Origin: Sepioteuthis lessoniana
Lineage: Eukaryota > Mollusca > Cephalopoda > Myopsida > Loliginidae
NCBI GenBank assembly: GCA_963585895.1
Contig: CAUZXS010002472.1
Span: 62,001 to 126,000 of the forward strand
Direction: 5' to 3'
DNA length: 64,000 nt
Within the stretch, counting starts at the first letter, position 1; each line of letters starts with the position of its first letter. Of this stretch, positions 33,285 to 44,283 are shown piece after piece. The position numbers and the translations under genes were made by a program. The notes beneath the pieces are model-generated. The model had not been told where the DNA came from and made no database searches. It saw nothing but the letters and a program-made list of their open reading frames with translations.

Positions 33285-33951
33285 GGACAGGATGGTTGGT
33301 TGGTTGATTGTTTGGGTTTTATGGCATATCAACCTTTGTAGGTTATTTAATGCCAAATCCATTTTTATGCAAATAGTCAGTTCTATTTCAAACAATTCAG
33401 TTTAGCATGAATCTACAGTTTAATTGTTAAAAACATTTCTATTTCAAGCTATTCAGTTTATTCAAACAGTTATAATTCAGCTAAGTATAAGTACAGATTT
33501 TGTTTACATATAGTTAAATATCAAAACAATTCTATGTTAAACAATTCAGTTTTACGTAAGTACAGTTTCAATGTCAAAAACAGTTCCATTTCAAACAATT
33601 CAGTTTAGCATAAGCACGCAGTTTAAATGTAAGTACAGTTTAATTGTCAAAAACATTTCTATTTCAAGCAATTCAGTTTCGTCTAACAGTTCTAATTCAA
33701 ACAATTCACTTTAGCATAAGTATGCAGTTAGTTCTATTTAACCCATAGATAGGGCCCTATCAGGTGCTACCATTCCAGGCCAGAGCGGATCTGGGAGCAA
33801 TGGCAATGAAGGAATGCTCCACTTTCCCCAAAACTCCAGCATCACTGGAACCTCACCATCAAATTGTTTACTGTCATATCCAGGACACTCAATGGGAGGT
33901 CTTACCCCTCTGCAGGGGTGCAGTCAGTGTATTCTACAGCCCAGCCAACTG
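33285..33951 (-). mobile_element. Rep-L copy, long form
   Basis: Minus strand. The tail is at 33290-33360 with TGGTTGGTTGATTGTTTGGG. At least six modules of the AACTGAATTGTTTGAAATAGA type follow at 33370-33740, then the body, and the head at about 33895-33950 (complement of CAGTTGGCTGGGCTGTAGAA). Confidence 0.85.
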
Positions 33952-34390
33952 ATAATACAGAGTTAAAGTCAAAACAGTTTTATTTCAGATAATTCAGTTT
34001 AGCAAAAGTACACTGTTTTGAGGTCAAAACAGTTCTATTTTGAGCAATTGAGTTTAGTATAAGTATGCAGTTTAAATGTAAAACAGTTCTATTTTAAACA
34101 ATTCAGTTTAGCATAAATACACAGTTTAACTGTAAAAAACAGTAAACTCAAACCACGGTTTAGTTCTATTTAACCCATAGATAGGACCCTTATCGGGTGC
34201 TACCGCTCTGGGCCAGAGTGAATCTAGGAGCGATGGTAATGAAAAGGTACTCTACATTTCCCAAAGCTTCAGCATTACTGGAACCTCATCATCAGATTGT
34301 TTAGTGTTATACTCAGGACATTCATTGGCGTGGTCTTACCTCTCTGCAGAGAAGCAGTTGGTGTGTTCTATAGCCCCAGCCAACTGAGCA
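33952..34390 (-). mobile_element. Second Rep-L copy, tandem with the previous one
   Basis: It starts directly after the head of the copy at 33285-33951, in the same orientation, with modules but without a hairpin tail. The body and head end at GCCCCAGCCAACTGAGC (about 34386). The pair looks like a head-to-tail dimer or a template-switch product. Confidence 0.8.
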
Positions 34391-34664
34391 AAGTAAGGGC
34401 AGGAGATAATATGTCAACTGTTCATAGAGTAGAGACAAAAGAGAGTGAGAATAGTTATGTCTGTTATGTGACACTCCAGACGCACTCTTTCTCTGGGGGA
34501 GATAATTATTTATTGCCTTTCTACAGTATGATTATATATATATATATGCATCAATAAGAAGAAATTAATGAAGAGATAATATTTCATTTACCTATTATTG
34601 TTTCAGTAATAAATGAAGATAGAATAATATTTGCTAGTTTTTTTTATGAGTTTGCACCAACAGA

Positions 34665-34894
34665 TTTGGTTTCTTTGTTAAATGGTATATCTACCTTTGT
34701 GGGTTATCTAATGCTAAAGCCATCCTTGTAGAAGAACAGTAGTGGTATTAGTTAACCCATAGCTGGAAGGATAAGGAGGTTTATACCCTTCCTATGAGTG
34801 TGTGAAAGTAAATTTAATATCATGACTGGAGTTTGAACTGACTCTCTATGATATCACAATTGAACACATGAGCCATTAGACCACAGGAAATCCT
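34665..34894 (-). mobile_element. SINE-1 copy, left member of an inverted pair
   Basis: The tail on the minus strand (GATATACCATTTAACAAAGA, complement of 34670-34690) is followed by the body (complement of CCATCCTTGTAGAAGAACAG) and a tRNA-like head at 34835-34890. Confidence 0.8.
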
Positions 34895-34975
34895 CTCTTG
34901 CATCAACATTAACAACCATCATCAAACATGACAAAAGTTTTATAAAATAAAACCTTTTACTTTGCTGGAATAGAG

Positions 34976-35206
34976 AGGAGTCCTCATACCACAGTGGCTA
35001 ACATGCTGTGATATTGTAGTAAACAAGTTCAAACCCTAGTTATGTTATTGCATTCACTTTTGGATTAATGCCCATAGGAAAGGTGTAAATCCCCTTATCT
35101 TTTCCAGCTATGGACTAAATAGTACTACTACTGTTCGTCTACAAGGATTTATTTGGCATTAGATCATTTACAGGTGTTGATATGCTATTAAACAAAGAAA
35201 CCAAAC
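34976..35206 (+). mobile_element. SINE-1 copy, right member of an inverted pair
   Basis: Head with an A-box-like GTGGCTAACATGCTGTG and B box AAGTTCAAACCC, body with GGTGTAAATCCCCTTATC and GCTATGGACTAAATAGTACT, and tail GGCATTAGATCATTTACAGG leading to an ACAAAGAAACCAAAC end. It faces the copy at 34665-34894 head to head, 80 bp away. Confidence 0.85.
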
Positions 35207-35324
35207 TTTCCTGAAACAAGAGTACACAGAATATCATACCAATGAAAATTTCCTTTATTTCTATAGTAAAATTTATATAGTTATGTAATACTTACACGCT
35301 CCATCAAAATTAGAAAAACCCTAT

Positions 35325-35545
35325 CAACTGTATCCCCTGCTGAAGGGTATAACCCCTGACCCCCAAAAAAGTGGGTGTCTGAAGTATGATATCAAAGCAT
35401 ACAGTGGTGAGGCTCCAGTTCTGGAACATGAGAGAATGTGAAGTACCTTTTTGTTACAATTACTCTCAGGTTTTCTCTGATCTGGAATGGTATTACCTGT
35501 AAGGGTCTCATCTATTAATCAAATAGGTCTCTTTGAAAACTGTTA
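35325..35545 (+). mobile_element. Partial Rep-L (diverged subfamily)
   Basis: AACTGTATCCCCTGCTGAAG replaces the usual CTGCACCTCTGCAG head region. The body GGTGAGGCTCCAGTTCTGGA and GGTCTCATCTATTAATCAAA follow. There is no tail. The same subfamily head occurs at 42601. Confidence 0.65.
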
Positions 35546-35857
35546 TTATTAGATAACCATATAACTGTGTGCAAGTTTCTTGTATCAAATAACCCGTAAT
35601 CAGTGTCATTAACAAAACTGAATAAGTTTCAGTCATTTGCTTCATTTTTATTGAAATTACAGTGAAGTATCAAAAATTAGAAATCAGCCTTCAACAAATT
35701 TCTGAGTAGTTGGGAGATAGAAAGACAAAAGAAATATGGCTAGTGGTTGAATTGTAACTAGTTAAAGACATAAATGTGAAATGTAGCAGTTCAGAAAAAA
35801 AGGAAATTAATACCTGAATCTTACTCTTATCTGGATGGTGGATATGAGTAAAAGTAA

Positions 35858-36110
35858 AGTTTGTGACCATAGTCGAGGGCAACCAAAAGGCTCCTTTTTC
35901 AATAGCTACTACACCAAAGTGCAGGGGGAGGGCGCTACTCCTTTTCCAGAATTACTCCATTTTACCCTCAATACGTACCTTATATTGCTGAGTGTTAAGC
36001 AAGTAGGTATGAAGTACCATTTTTAAAGTCTTTGATATGACGCAACCTGGGATTGAACCCAGGTCTCCCAGACCATTGGCAAACACTCTACCCACTAGGC
36101 CAATGAGCCA
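35858..36110 (-). mobile_element. SINE-2 copy
   Basis: The B-box complement GGGATTGAACCCAGG is at about 36049-36063. The A-box complement lies in CACTCTACCCACTAGGCCAA at about 36085-36104. The left end is TTGTGACCATAGTCGAGGGC. Confidence 0.85.
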
Positions 36111-37089
36111 TTAGCAAAATATATACCCTCTGTATTCAATTGTTTAAGTTTTAATGAAATAAAACATTATATTAAATTAGAAAGACTAATGAAACCTAAT
36201 AAGAAAACATATGAAAGGATTACACTTAGTTTTATTTTAATTGATTTCTATATAAAATTATACATAGGATTGGTTTTCATAAGTTTATCCATATTGAATG
36301 AAGCAATAGCATTAAGTATTTATTTATTAAACCTGGGTTTGTTAAAACCAGTATGCAAATTATCCATACCACATACTATGTAAACCTTTTTCTTAATGCT
36401 ATGTAATACACATTGCAGGATTTTAAAGACATTAATAACATGGACTGTTTTTAAACAAATCTAACTCTAATAGACTTTGTTAAAGACATTGTTGATTAAT
36501 ATGATGCTAATCAAGAATAAATAATGTTTATTCAATAGTCATTGAGAATATTTCATGAATAATCAAAGGATTGTGACATTCGCAGTGATGTAGTTTTGGC
36601 TACACACACATGCATAATCTCCATTATGATAAACATATATATGTTATCAAAGAAATAATCAAAATTTTCATTGGTGGATTCATCTGGATAAGCACCGAAG
36701 GATTTAATTTCTTATTCTAAATATGAAATCTCTTGAGCGATGCCACATTTCTGTATCATCTACATGTGGATTTAAATTGATATTAATTTGAATTCCTTAT
36801 GGATCTTCACATTTTGTTGATCTTTCAAACTTCCCATTGTTTTTATTCTTCTTTTGGTTTAAATATGTAGGCACTCAAGTAAAACACAGAATATTTTGTT
36901 GGATATGATCTTCTATCTTGTTAGCTAAGCTACATCAGCAATTTTATATGATAATATGTCTGGGTTGTATTAAGAAGAAAAGTACCAAAAACGTGGCAGT
37001 AACATTATTTAGTAACCTGATCTTGGATGCTATAAGCTAGCCAAATAACACACTTTATACTTTGAAAATTGTTGCTCGATTGATTTTAC
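36111..37089. other. No gene recognised
   Basis: AT-rich sequence. One 64-codon frame at 36189-36383 is hydrophobic but unrecognised and probably chance. Confidence 0.45.
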
Positions 37090-37700
37090 AGCATGTTGAC
37101 TTTTTGGTTATTTTTTTAAGTAAAAAAATTTTTCCAAACAATTATAACTTCAGATAACTATTCTAAATGCTTATAATTTATGCTCAATTGTATGGCTTAA
37201 AATAACAATTTCTATTTAATAATTTTTTACACGGTTATATGTTTTCAACTATTCCTATCTGATATTAATCATTTGCACAAAATTATATGATTTCATGTGA
37301 CTAATGTTAATCTTTTGCAAACAATTATAGTTTCAAGTAACCATTCTTAATATAAATAATTTAGTTATCTATAAAGTATTCCTATCTAATAATTATATGG
37401 TTTTAATTGGTTATTTATATTTAATGATAATTATTTGTTTGCACACAGTCATGCAGTTTCAAGTATTCAATAATGATAATCTTAATAATAGTAAACAATT
37501 ATAGCTTCAATTAACAATTCTTATTAGTAAGTTGAAGCTATAATTGTTAACTAAGGATTATTATCATTTGTTACTTGAATATAATGGTGCAAAAAATTAT
37601 TATTATCATTAAAAAGAAATAATTACTTTAAGCCATACAATTGTGTACAAATTATTAATATTAAGAATAGTTGTGTTTGATGTTAAATAGAAAAAATTTA
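37090..37700 (-). repeat. Array of degenerate Rep-L-type modules
   Basis: Units of 60-80 bp containing TATGGTTTCAAGTATTCCTAT, TAATAATTTGCACACAGTTA or their complements recur at least six times. These are the reverse complement of the modules in Rep-L tails. An inverted stretch around 37496-37570 (AGCTTCAATTAACAATTCTTA against its complement) can fold back. Confidence 0.6.
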
Positions 37701-37794
37701 AAAATTTCAATACACTGAGTAAAAAAAAAAAATTATCATATCTATATTTTATAATGTAGGGATACAGGAAATTATTATTTCAGATAATTTGCAT

Positions 37795-38120
37795 TTTGGG
37801 CTAGTAAGGAGTCACATGACAGTAAAAAAAAACATTTTTGACTGCTATTCTCTTATGTTATTTGAATAATATAGACGTTGTCTCAAATCCTAAAGGGAAC
37901 AGTACAATCACATGGCAATATTACCTACACTTATCAAGTCTTTTTCCATTTAGAACTCTTTTTATGTACTGTATGTTCATCAAATATGTGAGATATTCTT
38001 GTATGGGTAAATGAGTTTGTCTTGTCTTTCATTCTGTTGTGTTCAGTGTTAGTATATATTGGATACACAAATGTTGATATTAATCCTTGGTGTGTGGGGA
38101 CTCAACAAAATATCTTACCT
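37795..38120 (+). repeat. Rep-F copy 3
   Basis: Same block order as 3060-3425, including CTACACTTATCAAGTCTTTT and TGTTGTGTTCAGTGTTAGTA, ending in GTGGGGACTCAACAAAATA. Confidence 0.6.
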
Positions 38121-38186
38121 ACTAATAATGAAAATGTAGTAGCATATACCCAAAATAGATTATTGTAAATCTTCTTTTTCTTGCAA
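38083..38186 (+). repeat. 104-bp direct duplication, first copy
   Basis: Matches 38488-38591 with one difference (GTAGTAGCAT against GTAGTTGCAT). It covers the end of Rep-F copy 3 and the sequence after it. Confidence 0.93.
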
Positions 38187-38487
38187 AATTGAAAAAAAAA
38201 ATTGATGATAGTTTTTTATTTTAGCTGTTTCTCATAGGCTTTTCTTTGGAAATTTTTTTATTATTAGGCCCAAGAATTAATATTATAAAAGTTACATAGA
38301 ATTGACTGCACATTTCTATTATCTGCAATGCATATTTTGTCCCGTGAGCTGGCAAAATATCAAAAAGTCTTAGTTCTTCTTTTGGTACTGGAAGTTAAAC
38401 ATTTTTTTCAACTGTTTGGATTTTAAATTTCAATGGGTTTTTTTTTTTCACATCACTCATCCTTTCCTTTCCAAGAAAATTCTCTTG

Positions 38488-38591
38488 ATCCTTGGTGTGT
38501 GGGGACTCAACAAAATATCTTACCTACTAATAATGAAAATGTAGTTGCATATACCCAAAATAGATTATTGTAAATCTTCTTTTTCTTGCAA
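38488..38591 (+). repeat. 104-bp direct duplication, second copy
   Basis: Near-identical to 38083-38186, displaced by 405 bp. The near identity means a recent event or gene conversion. Confidence 0.93.
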
Positions 38592-38599
38592 GAGCAAAA

Positions 38600-39580
38600 T
38601 GAACTGTTAAAAGATCTAAGAAATAAAAAATAGGAATGGTTAAACCTAACTGATAGAGTAAAAAAGATCATTCTAGATACCTTATTTCAATGCCTAAACA
38701 TGTTAATCTGATTTTGCAAACAAATTGTACAGCAAATAAATTAAACAACAGAGAATAATATTTTGCTCACTTGAAACTTTATATATTTTTTGTAAATGTA
38801 TTTTTTCTCTTTGTTTAGTGCATTAAGTTTCTTTAGTATGGACTGCACAAATTTCACTTTAACATTAAAATATGAAAATAATATTTTAAGAATTTAAACA
38901 ATCTAGAAGACTTATTAATAAGTACTACAACTTTGACTGTCACTGCATTCCATCATATTTAACTGCATCAGTATCATATCAGGTTGTGAAAATTTACTTT
39001 TTAAAAATAGTTAAGTTTAATAGAATTTAGAAATGAAGCAATTTTTATTTATTAAGTCTTAAAATGAGCTGCTACACAAAAGAGAAAGTAACAAAGGTTT
39101 TAATGTCTTGTGTGACAACCAAGAAACAGACAATAAAAGATATCATCATTGTAAGTGGCAAGCACATTGGCTATGTGTTAGAACATGTAGCCACTAATCC
39201 CTTTCTACTGGCAAAGATGACTGACAGAAATAGAAGGAAATCAGTTTTTTGGTACTACATGTGAAAAAGCAATGTAGCAAACCTCTCTGCAAATATGATT
39301 AACTTTATTACATTGGAATTTTTCACTGCAACCAGAAGTGAACCCTGGTATCAACACAAGACACCATCGCCAAGTTTGACACCGAGTGAAGTTTTCCATT
39401 ACCAACTCAGAAGCTAATTCTGCAAGCCATCAAAAAAAATATTTTTTTAACAATTGAATATAGCAGGTAATATTTGCAATGTTATCTTAGTGATGTAATA
39501 TAATAAAGGATGATAATCATTTTTATCATTAAGGGTTTTCAGACTATTATCTTCATCTTTATTTCCACAATGATGCCCTC
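38600..39580. other. No gene recognised
   Basis: A 66-codon frame at 39064-39264 is unusually long for this AT content but has no motif I recognise. Confidence 0.4.
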
Positions 39581-39828
39581 CAGCCTTCTTCAGGTGTTTG
39601 TCAAACTCAGGAACCTTCACGGAACTTCAAACTATGTCCTTTATTGAAGCTACGGGGGTTGCCTGTTCTGATTCTGTTAGCCATAACTGGGTACAAGTGT
39701 TAAGTATTCCTGTATTGTTACTTGCCTGCAGTCAGTATTGAACCTGCAACCTCCTGATAATTGTTTCCTTAAAAGCTTAGGGAACCAAGACCTATAACCG
39801 TTACGCTATATGTCCGGCTGGACAATTC
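39581..39828 (-). mobile_element. SINE-4 copy (tRNA-derived)
   Basis: On the minus strand the head reads TATAGCGTAACGGTTATAGG, an excellent A-box match, followed by a B box in GGTTGCAGGTTCAATACTG. The body continues to an end with CTGAAGAAGGCTGGAGGGCA. Only one copy was recognised in this window. A genuine tRNA gene is excluded by the spacing and the long body. Confidence 0.65.
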
Positions 39829-40018
39829 AAAGTGAATTTTTGGGACTTATAAACTTAATGTTCTTACTTGACTAGGATTACTACTATTATGTATGATTTT
39901 TTTTACTTGTGCTCATATTCAGATTGTTTTTTTGTTGTGTTGATAATTAATTACAATTTATAACTACAATTAAAATATAAGTTGGTTAGAAAACTTTAAA
40001 TTTAAGTGTAGGTTACAT

Positions 40019-40536
40019 TGTAAAGGACGTACATGTACACATATGGTGGCTAAAGGATGTTGGAAAATAAACACTTTGTCAGCTGAGGGTTAGGTGATGG
40101 GCATGGCTGGAGGATTTCAGTGATGACATCACTGTAGAAAGTTAGATATGTTCTTATATTATTTGACCATTAGGTAATTAATATATTATATAAGCAGAAG
40201 ATTTTTGGAAGTTAGAAAAGTTGGGCAGTCAAGTTTAGAGTTGGAGACAGTCAGTTGAGCTCAGGGCTCCCTGGGGGTAGGGTTGGTTGGGTAAGGAAAT
40301 GGAAGTCAGTTCGTCTATCAGCCATGAATCTCTCTGCATTTCTATGTAATAGACATCTTTTACTCTGTCTCTTGTATTCCAATGGCCATTTGCTGTATGA
40401 AATGTTGCAGTCAGAAATAAACTTTTCATGTTGGAAACAGAGGGTCTTTTTTGTATTTGAGATAGTGCCATGTAGGTGAGGCTATGTTACAGCAGTATAA
40501 TGACTGGTTTCCTTATCACACATAACTAAAGAGAAG
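40019..40536 (+). mobile_element. LTR-like repeat with TATA and polyadenylation signals
   Basis: It contains a TATTATATAAGCAGA promoter-like element near 40185, a GC-richer transcript-like stretch and an AGAAATAAAC polyadenylation signal near 40412. Its last 100 bp recur at 27709-27846. This is the layout of an LTR, but no exact TG..CA ends with a target duplication could be fixed, so the limits are approximate. Confidence 0.45.
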
Positions 40537-41340
40537 CTTCATGTCCAAAATTGGACACATATGAACCCAGCGAATAAACAATCCATCTCTGCTATAAAAC
40601 CACCAACCCAAGGCAAAGGAGTAATTTGAGCTCTTTTACTGTTACCTGCACAAACTAACCAGACAACTCACTGCAGTGGGGGATTTGAGCCCTTTCACTG
40701 ATACCTGCATACTAACCACATGTCTCTATCCAGCCATCCAACAGCTATGCAGTGGTCTGCCCTTTCACCAGTAGCAACAGCCCAGCCTTTTCTTGCAAAA
40801 CAGTACTTTTCAGGTATAACTAGAAAGTCTTTACAATCCTTTTTAGCATTATAAGTCTTACTCTGACTTTTAAAGTCTATGGCAGGTCTTATCTCCTATT
40901 TACTGCTTTTTTTGGGGTAGTAAACTCATTAACATTACAAGGACGATGACATAGCAGCTAGCCAGATGCAATGGACACTTAGAGAAAAGGATCAGTCACC
41001 ACTTTGACTATTGTCAACTCCTTGAAACCAACTTTGACCAAATCCCCCGTTATCTGCCAATCAAAAACCAGGACGTCGATCATCTTGATTCTGCAAATCA
41101 ACACATCTGCTCTTCAACGTGACCATTCAGCTACGCTTATGACCAGTCCAAGATCCTCTAGAATCGCTCTCACCAAGAACTATTTGACTGCCTAATCTAC
41201 ACTTTCAACACAGCATAGACTTTATAAAAATTCTCCATGTATTATCTGTCAAGTAAAACTTGGCATTTCCCCTCTTATTTTTGTGATCCTTGGCTAGTTT
41301 GTGTCACATCACTCATTTCTAAAAGTTGGCAGGATTAACA
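40537..41340. other. No gene recognised
   Basis: A frame near 41000-41130 reads protein-like (HHFDYCQLLETNFDQIPRY) but stops quickly and matches nothing I can name. A TTTGAGC(T/C)CTTTYACTG block occurs twice at 40626 and 40685. Confidence 0.35.
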
Positions 41341-41344
41341 TATT

Positions 41345-42045
41345 TATCGGTCCCTGAACAAAAAAATAACTGCTAATAATTCCTGTTTTGATTGTACAGG
41401 GTTCTGTAGAAATACCTCCCACATTTTAAACTATCACCTGTGTAGAGCATGTGAATTAAGGCCAGTGGTAATGATAGCTACATCTAGCTAATCTCTTACT
41501 CTCCCTTTTTGGATATGATCAGTTACTATTTAGCCCAGTCAGCTCAGGCTGTAGAATACAGCATCAGCATCTCGGCTGAGGGGTAAAACTCCTCCCAACA
41601 TGTGTCCTGGATATGACATTATACCATCTTATGGCATGACTCCAGTCTTAGAGCTTTGAGTAAAGTGGTTACCCTTTCATTGCCCTCACTCCCAGGTAGT
41701 GGTAGGACCTGATAATGTCCTATCTATGGGTAAAATAGAACTGTTTGGCATTTAAACTGATGTTTAATTGAATTGAGCACAAAAGCATTCTGTGTAGCAA
41801 ACACAGATTCACCAATCTTAAAACTTAGAATTTTCTTCCAATACAATCAGTTAGGATCATGGCTTGAACCAGTGCATACCATACCTTTACTGTTAAGTTT
41901 TATATGCTCCACACAGGTGACAGTTTAAAATGTGAGAGGTATTTCTGCCACACTATGTATAATGTTCCACTAGAAATAATAAAATCCTGCTAACTTGGGT
42001 TTGGAAGATAATTAACTTTAGGGTTGTACTTATTTGGGGGAGATT
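41345..42045. mobile_element. Inverted-repeat element interrupted by Rep-L
   Basis: Arms of about 50 bp are inverted complements: AGAAATACCTCCCACATTTT near 41408-41427 against AAAATGTGAGAGGTATTTCT near 41928-41947, continuing through CACCTGTGTAGAGCATGTG and its partner. The right edge GTTGTACTTATTTGGGG resembles the complement of a Tc1-type terminal repeat seen at 54948. A Rep-L copy occupies 41529-41785 between the arms. A non-autonomous Tc1-like element hit by a retroposon is the preferred reading. Confidence 0.45.
41529..41785 (+). mobile_element. Rep-L copy, tailless
   Basis: Head GCCCAGTCAGCTCAGGCTGT, then the TGTGTCCTGGATATGACATT and TGTCCTATCTATGGGTAAAA body. It ends shortly after one module without a hairpin tail. 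Confidence 0.8.
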
Positions 42046-42398
42046 CTGTATATGCAGTAATTTTGTTTGTTAATCATTATCTGCTTTTTAGCAATAATTA
42101 TCTCTTTAATACATGGATATGTTTTATTGGTCTAACTTGACACTTTGATAAAATAAGCCATATGAATGCAGACTATCAGATTGACTTAAATCTTGTATTA
42201 AGATTAATTTTCTCATTTTGTTTGCTTGAAATATTCCTATGGAATGTAAAGTATCAGAGTTATGAGGTTATACAAACTTCATTCTACTTATTGTTAATGA
42301 AAGAAGGAGAAAAAAATATTAGTAAAACAGGTTGGGTTATGTTACTTGGAACTTCTTAAAAGCTAAGCTATGTAATTAGCCACTTCAAACTTGGATCA

Positions 42399-42453
42399 TG
42401 TATATATATATATATATATATATAAGTGCATATGTATAACGTGTGTGTATAAC

Positions 42454-42491
<38 letters not shown>

Positions 42492-42492
42492 G
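42399..42492. repeat. Compound (TA)n/(GT)n microsatellite
   Basis: TA runs at about 42399-42424 and 42465-42491 flank GTGTGT-rich sequence. Confidence 0.93.
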
Positions 42493-42600
42493 CCATTTCT
42501 TTCCATGTCATCTTACATGAAGAATAAATAGCTGTTGACAGAATATAATAACAGTATTCATACTACTAGTGCCAATCCTCCTGTCATCTAGGCTTAGTTC

Positions 42601-42770
42601 ATGCCAACTGTACTCCCCGCTGAAGGGTGGGACCCTACCTCCAAAAGAGGTGTCCAGAGTATGACACTAAACTGCATCCAGTAGTTAAATAATAGTTTTG
42701 GAATTTTATACCATGTGTAGTAGCCCTTCATTGCCATGAGACATACTCAATATAATGGTTATCATCAAAG
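42601..42770 (+). mobile_element. Partial Rep-L (diverged subfamily)
   Basis: AACTGTACTCCCCGCTGAAGG and GTATGACACTAAACTGCATC, then GCCCTTCATTGCCATGAG. It lacks both ends. Confidence 0.6.
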
Positions 42771-42779
42771 AAAATGGAA

Positions 42780-43050
42780 TCTGTGACCCAAGTTCAAATC
42801 ATGGACAAGGCTGTTTGAATTTCCCTTCACATTAACACCCTTCTAAAAAAGCATAAATCCATCTATTCTCTCCTCTCAGCTATGGGTAAATAGTAGGGCA
42901 GACAAGGTTCTTTTAGCCTTGATATGACAAGTTTAAATGAATATTTACTCTGTTTACAAATTGGGTGCCCCATCCATGTGGCCTTGTGCCACATCTAAGC
43001 AAAAAGCTTAGTAAATTACTACTCTGCTTACAAATTGACCTTGTGTCACA
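42780..43050 (+). mobile_element. SINE-1-like fragments
   Basis: B-box-like CAAGTTCAAATCATGG near 42790, then the SINE-1 body (ATAAATCCATCTATTCTCTC, AGCTATGGGTAAATAGTAG) with a damaged tail. 42963-43010 holds a GGTGCCCCATCCATGTGGCC block shared with 62700-62760. Confidence 0.5.
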
Positions 43051-43106
43051 TCCTGCAGAGGCAGAGGGTTGGGTAAATACATAGCCTTCATTACCATTGA
43101 TGGGTT

Positions 43107-43220
43107 TCTTTTGTTTTAATGGTATATCAATCTTTGTGGGTTATTTAATGCCAAAGCCATCCTTGTTGAAGAACTATAGTTCTTCATAACATAGTCTGCA
43201 TTCATAACATCATGACTGGA
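43107..43220 (-). mobile_element. SINE-1 3' half
   Basis: Tail complement (ATGGTATATCAATCTTTGTG at about 43122) and part of the body, with a B-box trace in CATGACTGGAGTTTAG. The head is missing. Confidence 0.65.
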
Positions 43221-43984
43221 GTTTAGGGGGATTAAAAAGAAATGGCAAAGATAATTACATTAAAAAAATGAATAAATAAAATGCAAAAGTAACAGTTTTC
43301 CAGGAGGCCATTTACAGGAAGTGAAATTGGTGCATGCCTAAAAAGAGGGGCTTCTTGGTGCCTTAGAGAAACTCTTCTTCAGAAGCTTGAATCACATTGA
43401 CTTGGACTGACCTTTTCCTCTCCCCTGCTAGTAAGGAGCGCATGTGCTAAGTCCCCAAGCCTAGCAGCACACTTTGTCTCCAACTAGTAGCCACTAGACA
43501 CACAACAGACCCTCATACTTGTAATTGCCAAAGATGATTCCATAATGCACAGCCAATGCCTTGTCTGAGGAAACACAACTATTTCTACTGTTTTAGGAAA
43601 ACATTCTCCACCACAAAATAGTCAGCAACCCCAAAAATAAAATTTAAGTCAAAAGGTATTTCTGTCTTTTTTCTTCTGTCCTTAATTCCTTTTACAGCTT
43701 TGATAGACAAAAGAGAATAACAAGTGAATGAGGTTAGAAGAAGGAGTTAGTATGCAAACCTCAGAATTCCCTAACAACAATAATCACATACCACAAAAAA
43801 CTTAAGCCCCATAAATTTAAACTTGCTTATTTTGCAGCTGAAGTCCAGCTCTTCAGCTAGTATGCCATAGGGACACCCCCCACCATTGCAAATAACTGGA
43901 ATGATTGTTTTTGTTAGGCTTTCATCTATTATATAGGAATATTTGAAACCATATATGTGTGAACAAAAGAATAAGAAATTGTAA
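43221..43984. other. No gene recognised
   Basis: 43300-43540 is less AT-rich than its neighbours but carries no motif or long frame. Confidence 0.4.
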
Positions 43985-44068
43985 TAGTTTCTTGAAACTG
44001 TATTGTTACTGGCTTTGGCATTAAATAACCCCAAAAGGGTTGACATGCTGTAAAAGCAACCAACCAAG
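43985..44068 (+). repeat. Hairpin tail fragment
   Basis: GGCATTAAATAACCCCAAAA, then GGGTTGACATGCT and AACCAACCAA. The inner stem here is AACCC/GGGTT, a paired variant of the common AACCT/AGGTT. It is preceded by a few modules. Confidence 0.75.
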
Positions 44069-44283
44069 TCTCAGGCATAGTCTAAAACGAGAAATTCTCC
44101 TAAAACATCAAAATGCTTATGAACATAACTACAATATATCAGTTAGGAACAAAAATTTCTAGCATTTTGAAGAATTAAATTTAATTCATAATAACTAGTT
44201 CATATATTTATTAATGAAGAAAATATTTACATTCACTTGGTATGACCTTATACCAACATTTCAATACTTTCCAAATTGATTTG

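Noticed and set aside
39064..39264. 66-codon plus-strand frame, possible gene fragment
   Set aside because: No family recognised and no continuation in neighbouring frames.
39740..39828. Possible tRNA gene on the minus strand
   Set aside because: The box spacing is too long, and the sequence continues into a SINE-like body.
41000..41130. Protein-like frame HHFDYCQLLETNFDQIPRY
   Set aside because: Too short before a stop to assign; resemblance to a LINE linker could not be confirmed.
43300..43540. Less AT-rich stretch, possible exon
   Set aside because: No long frame and no clear splice signals.
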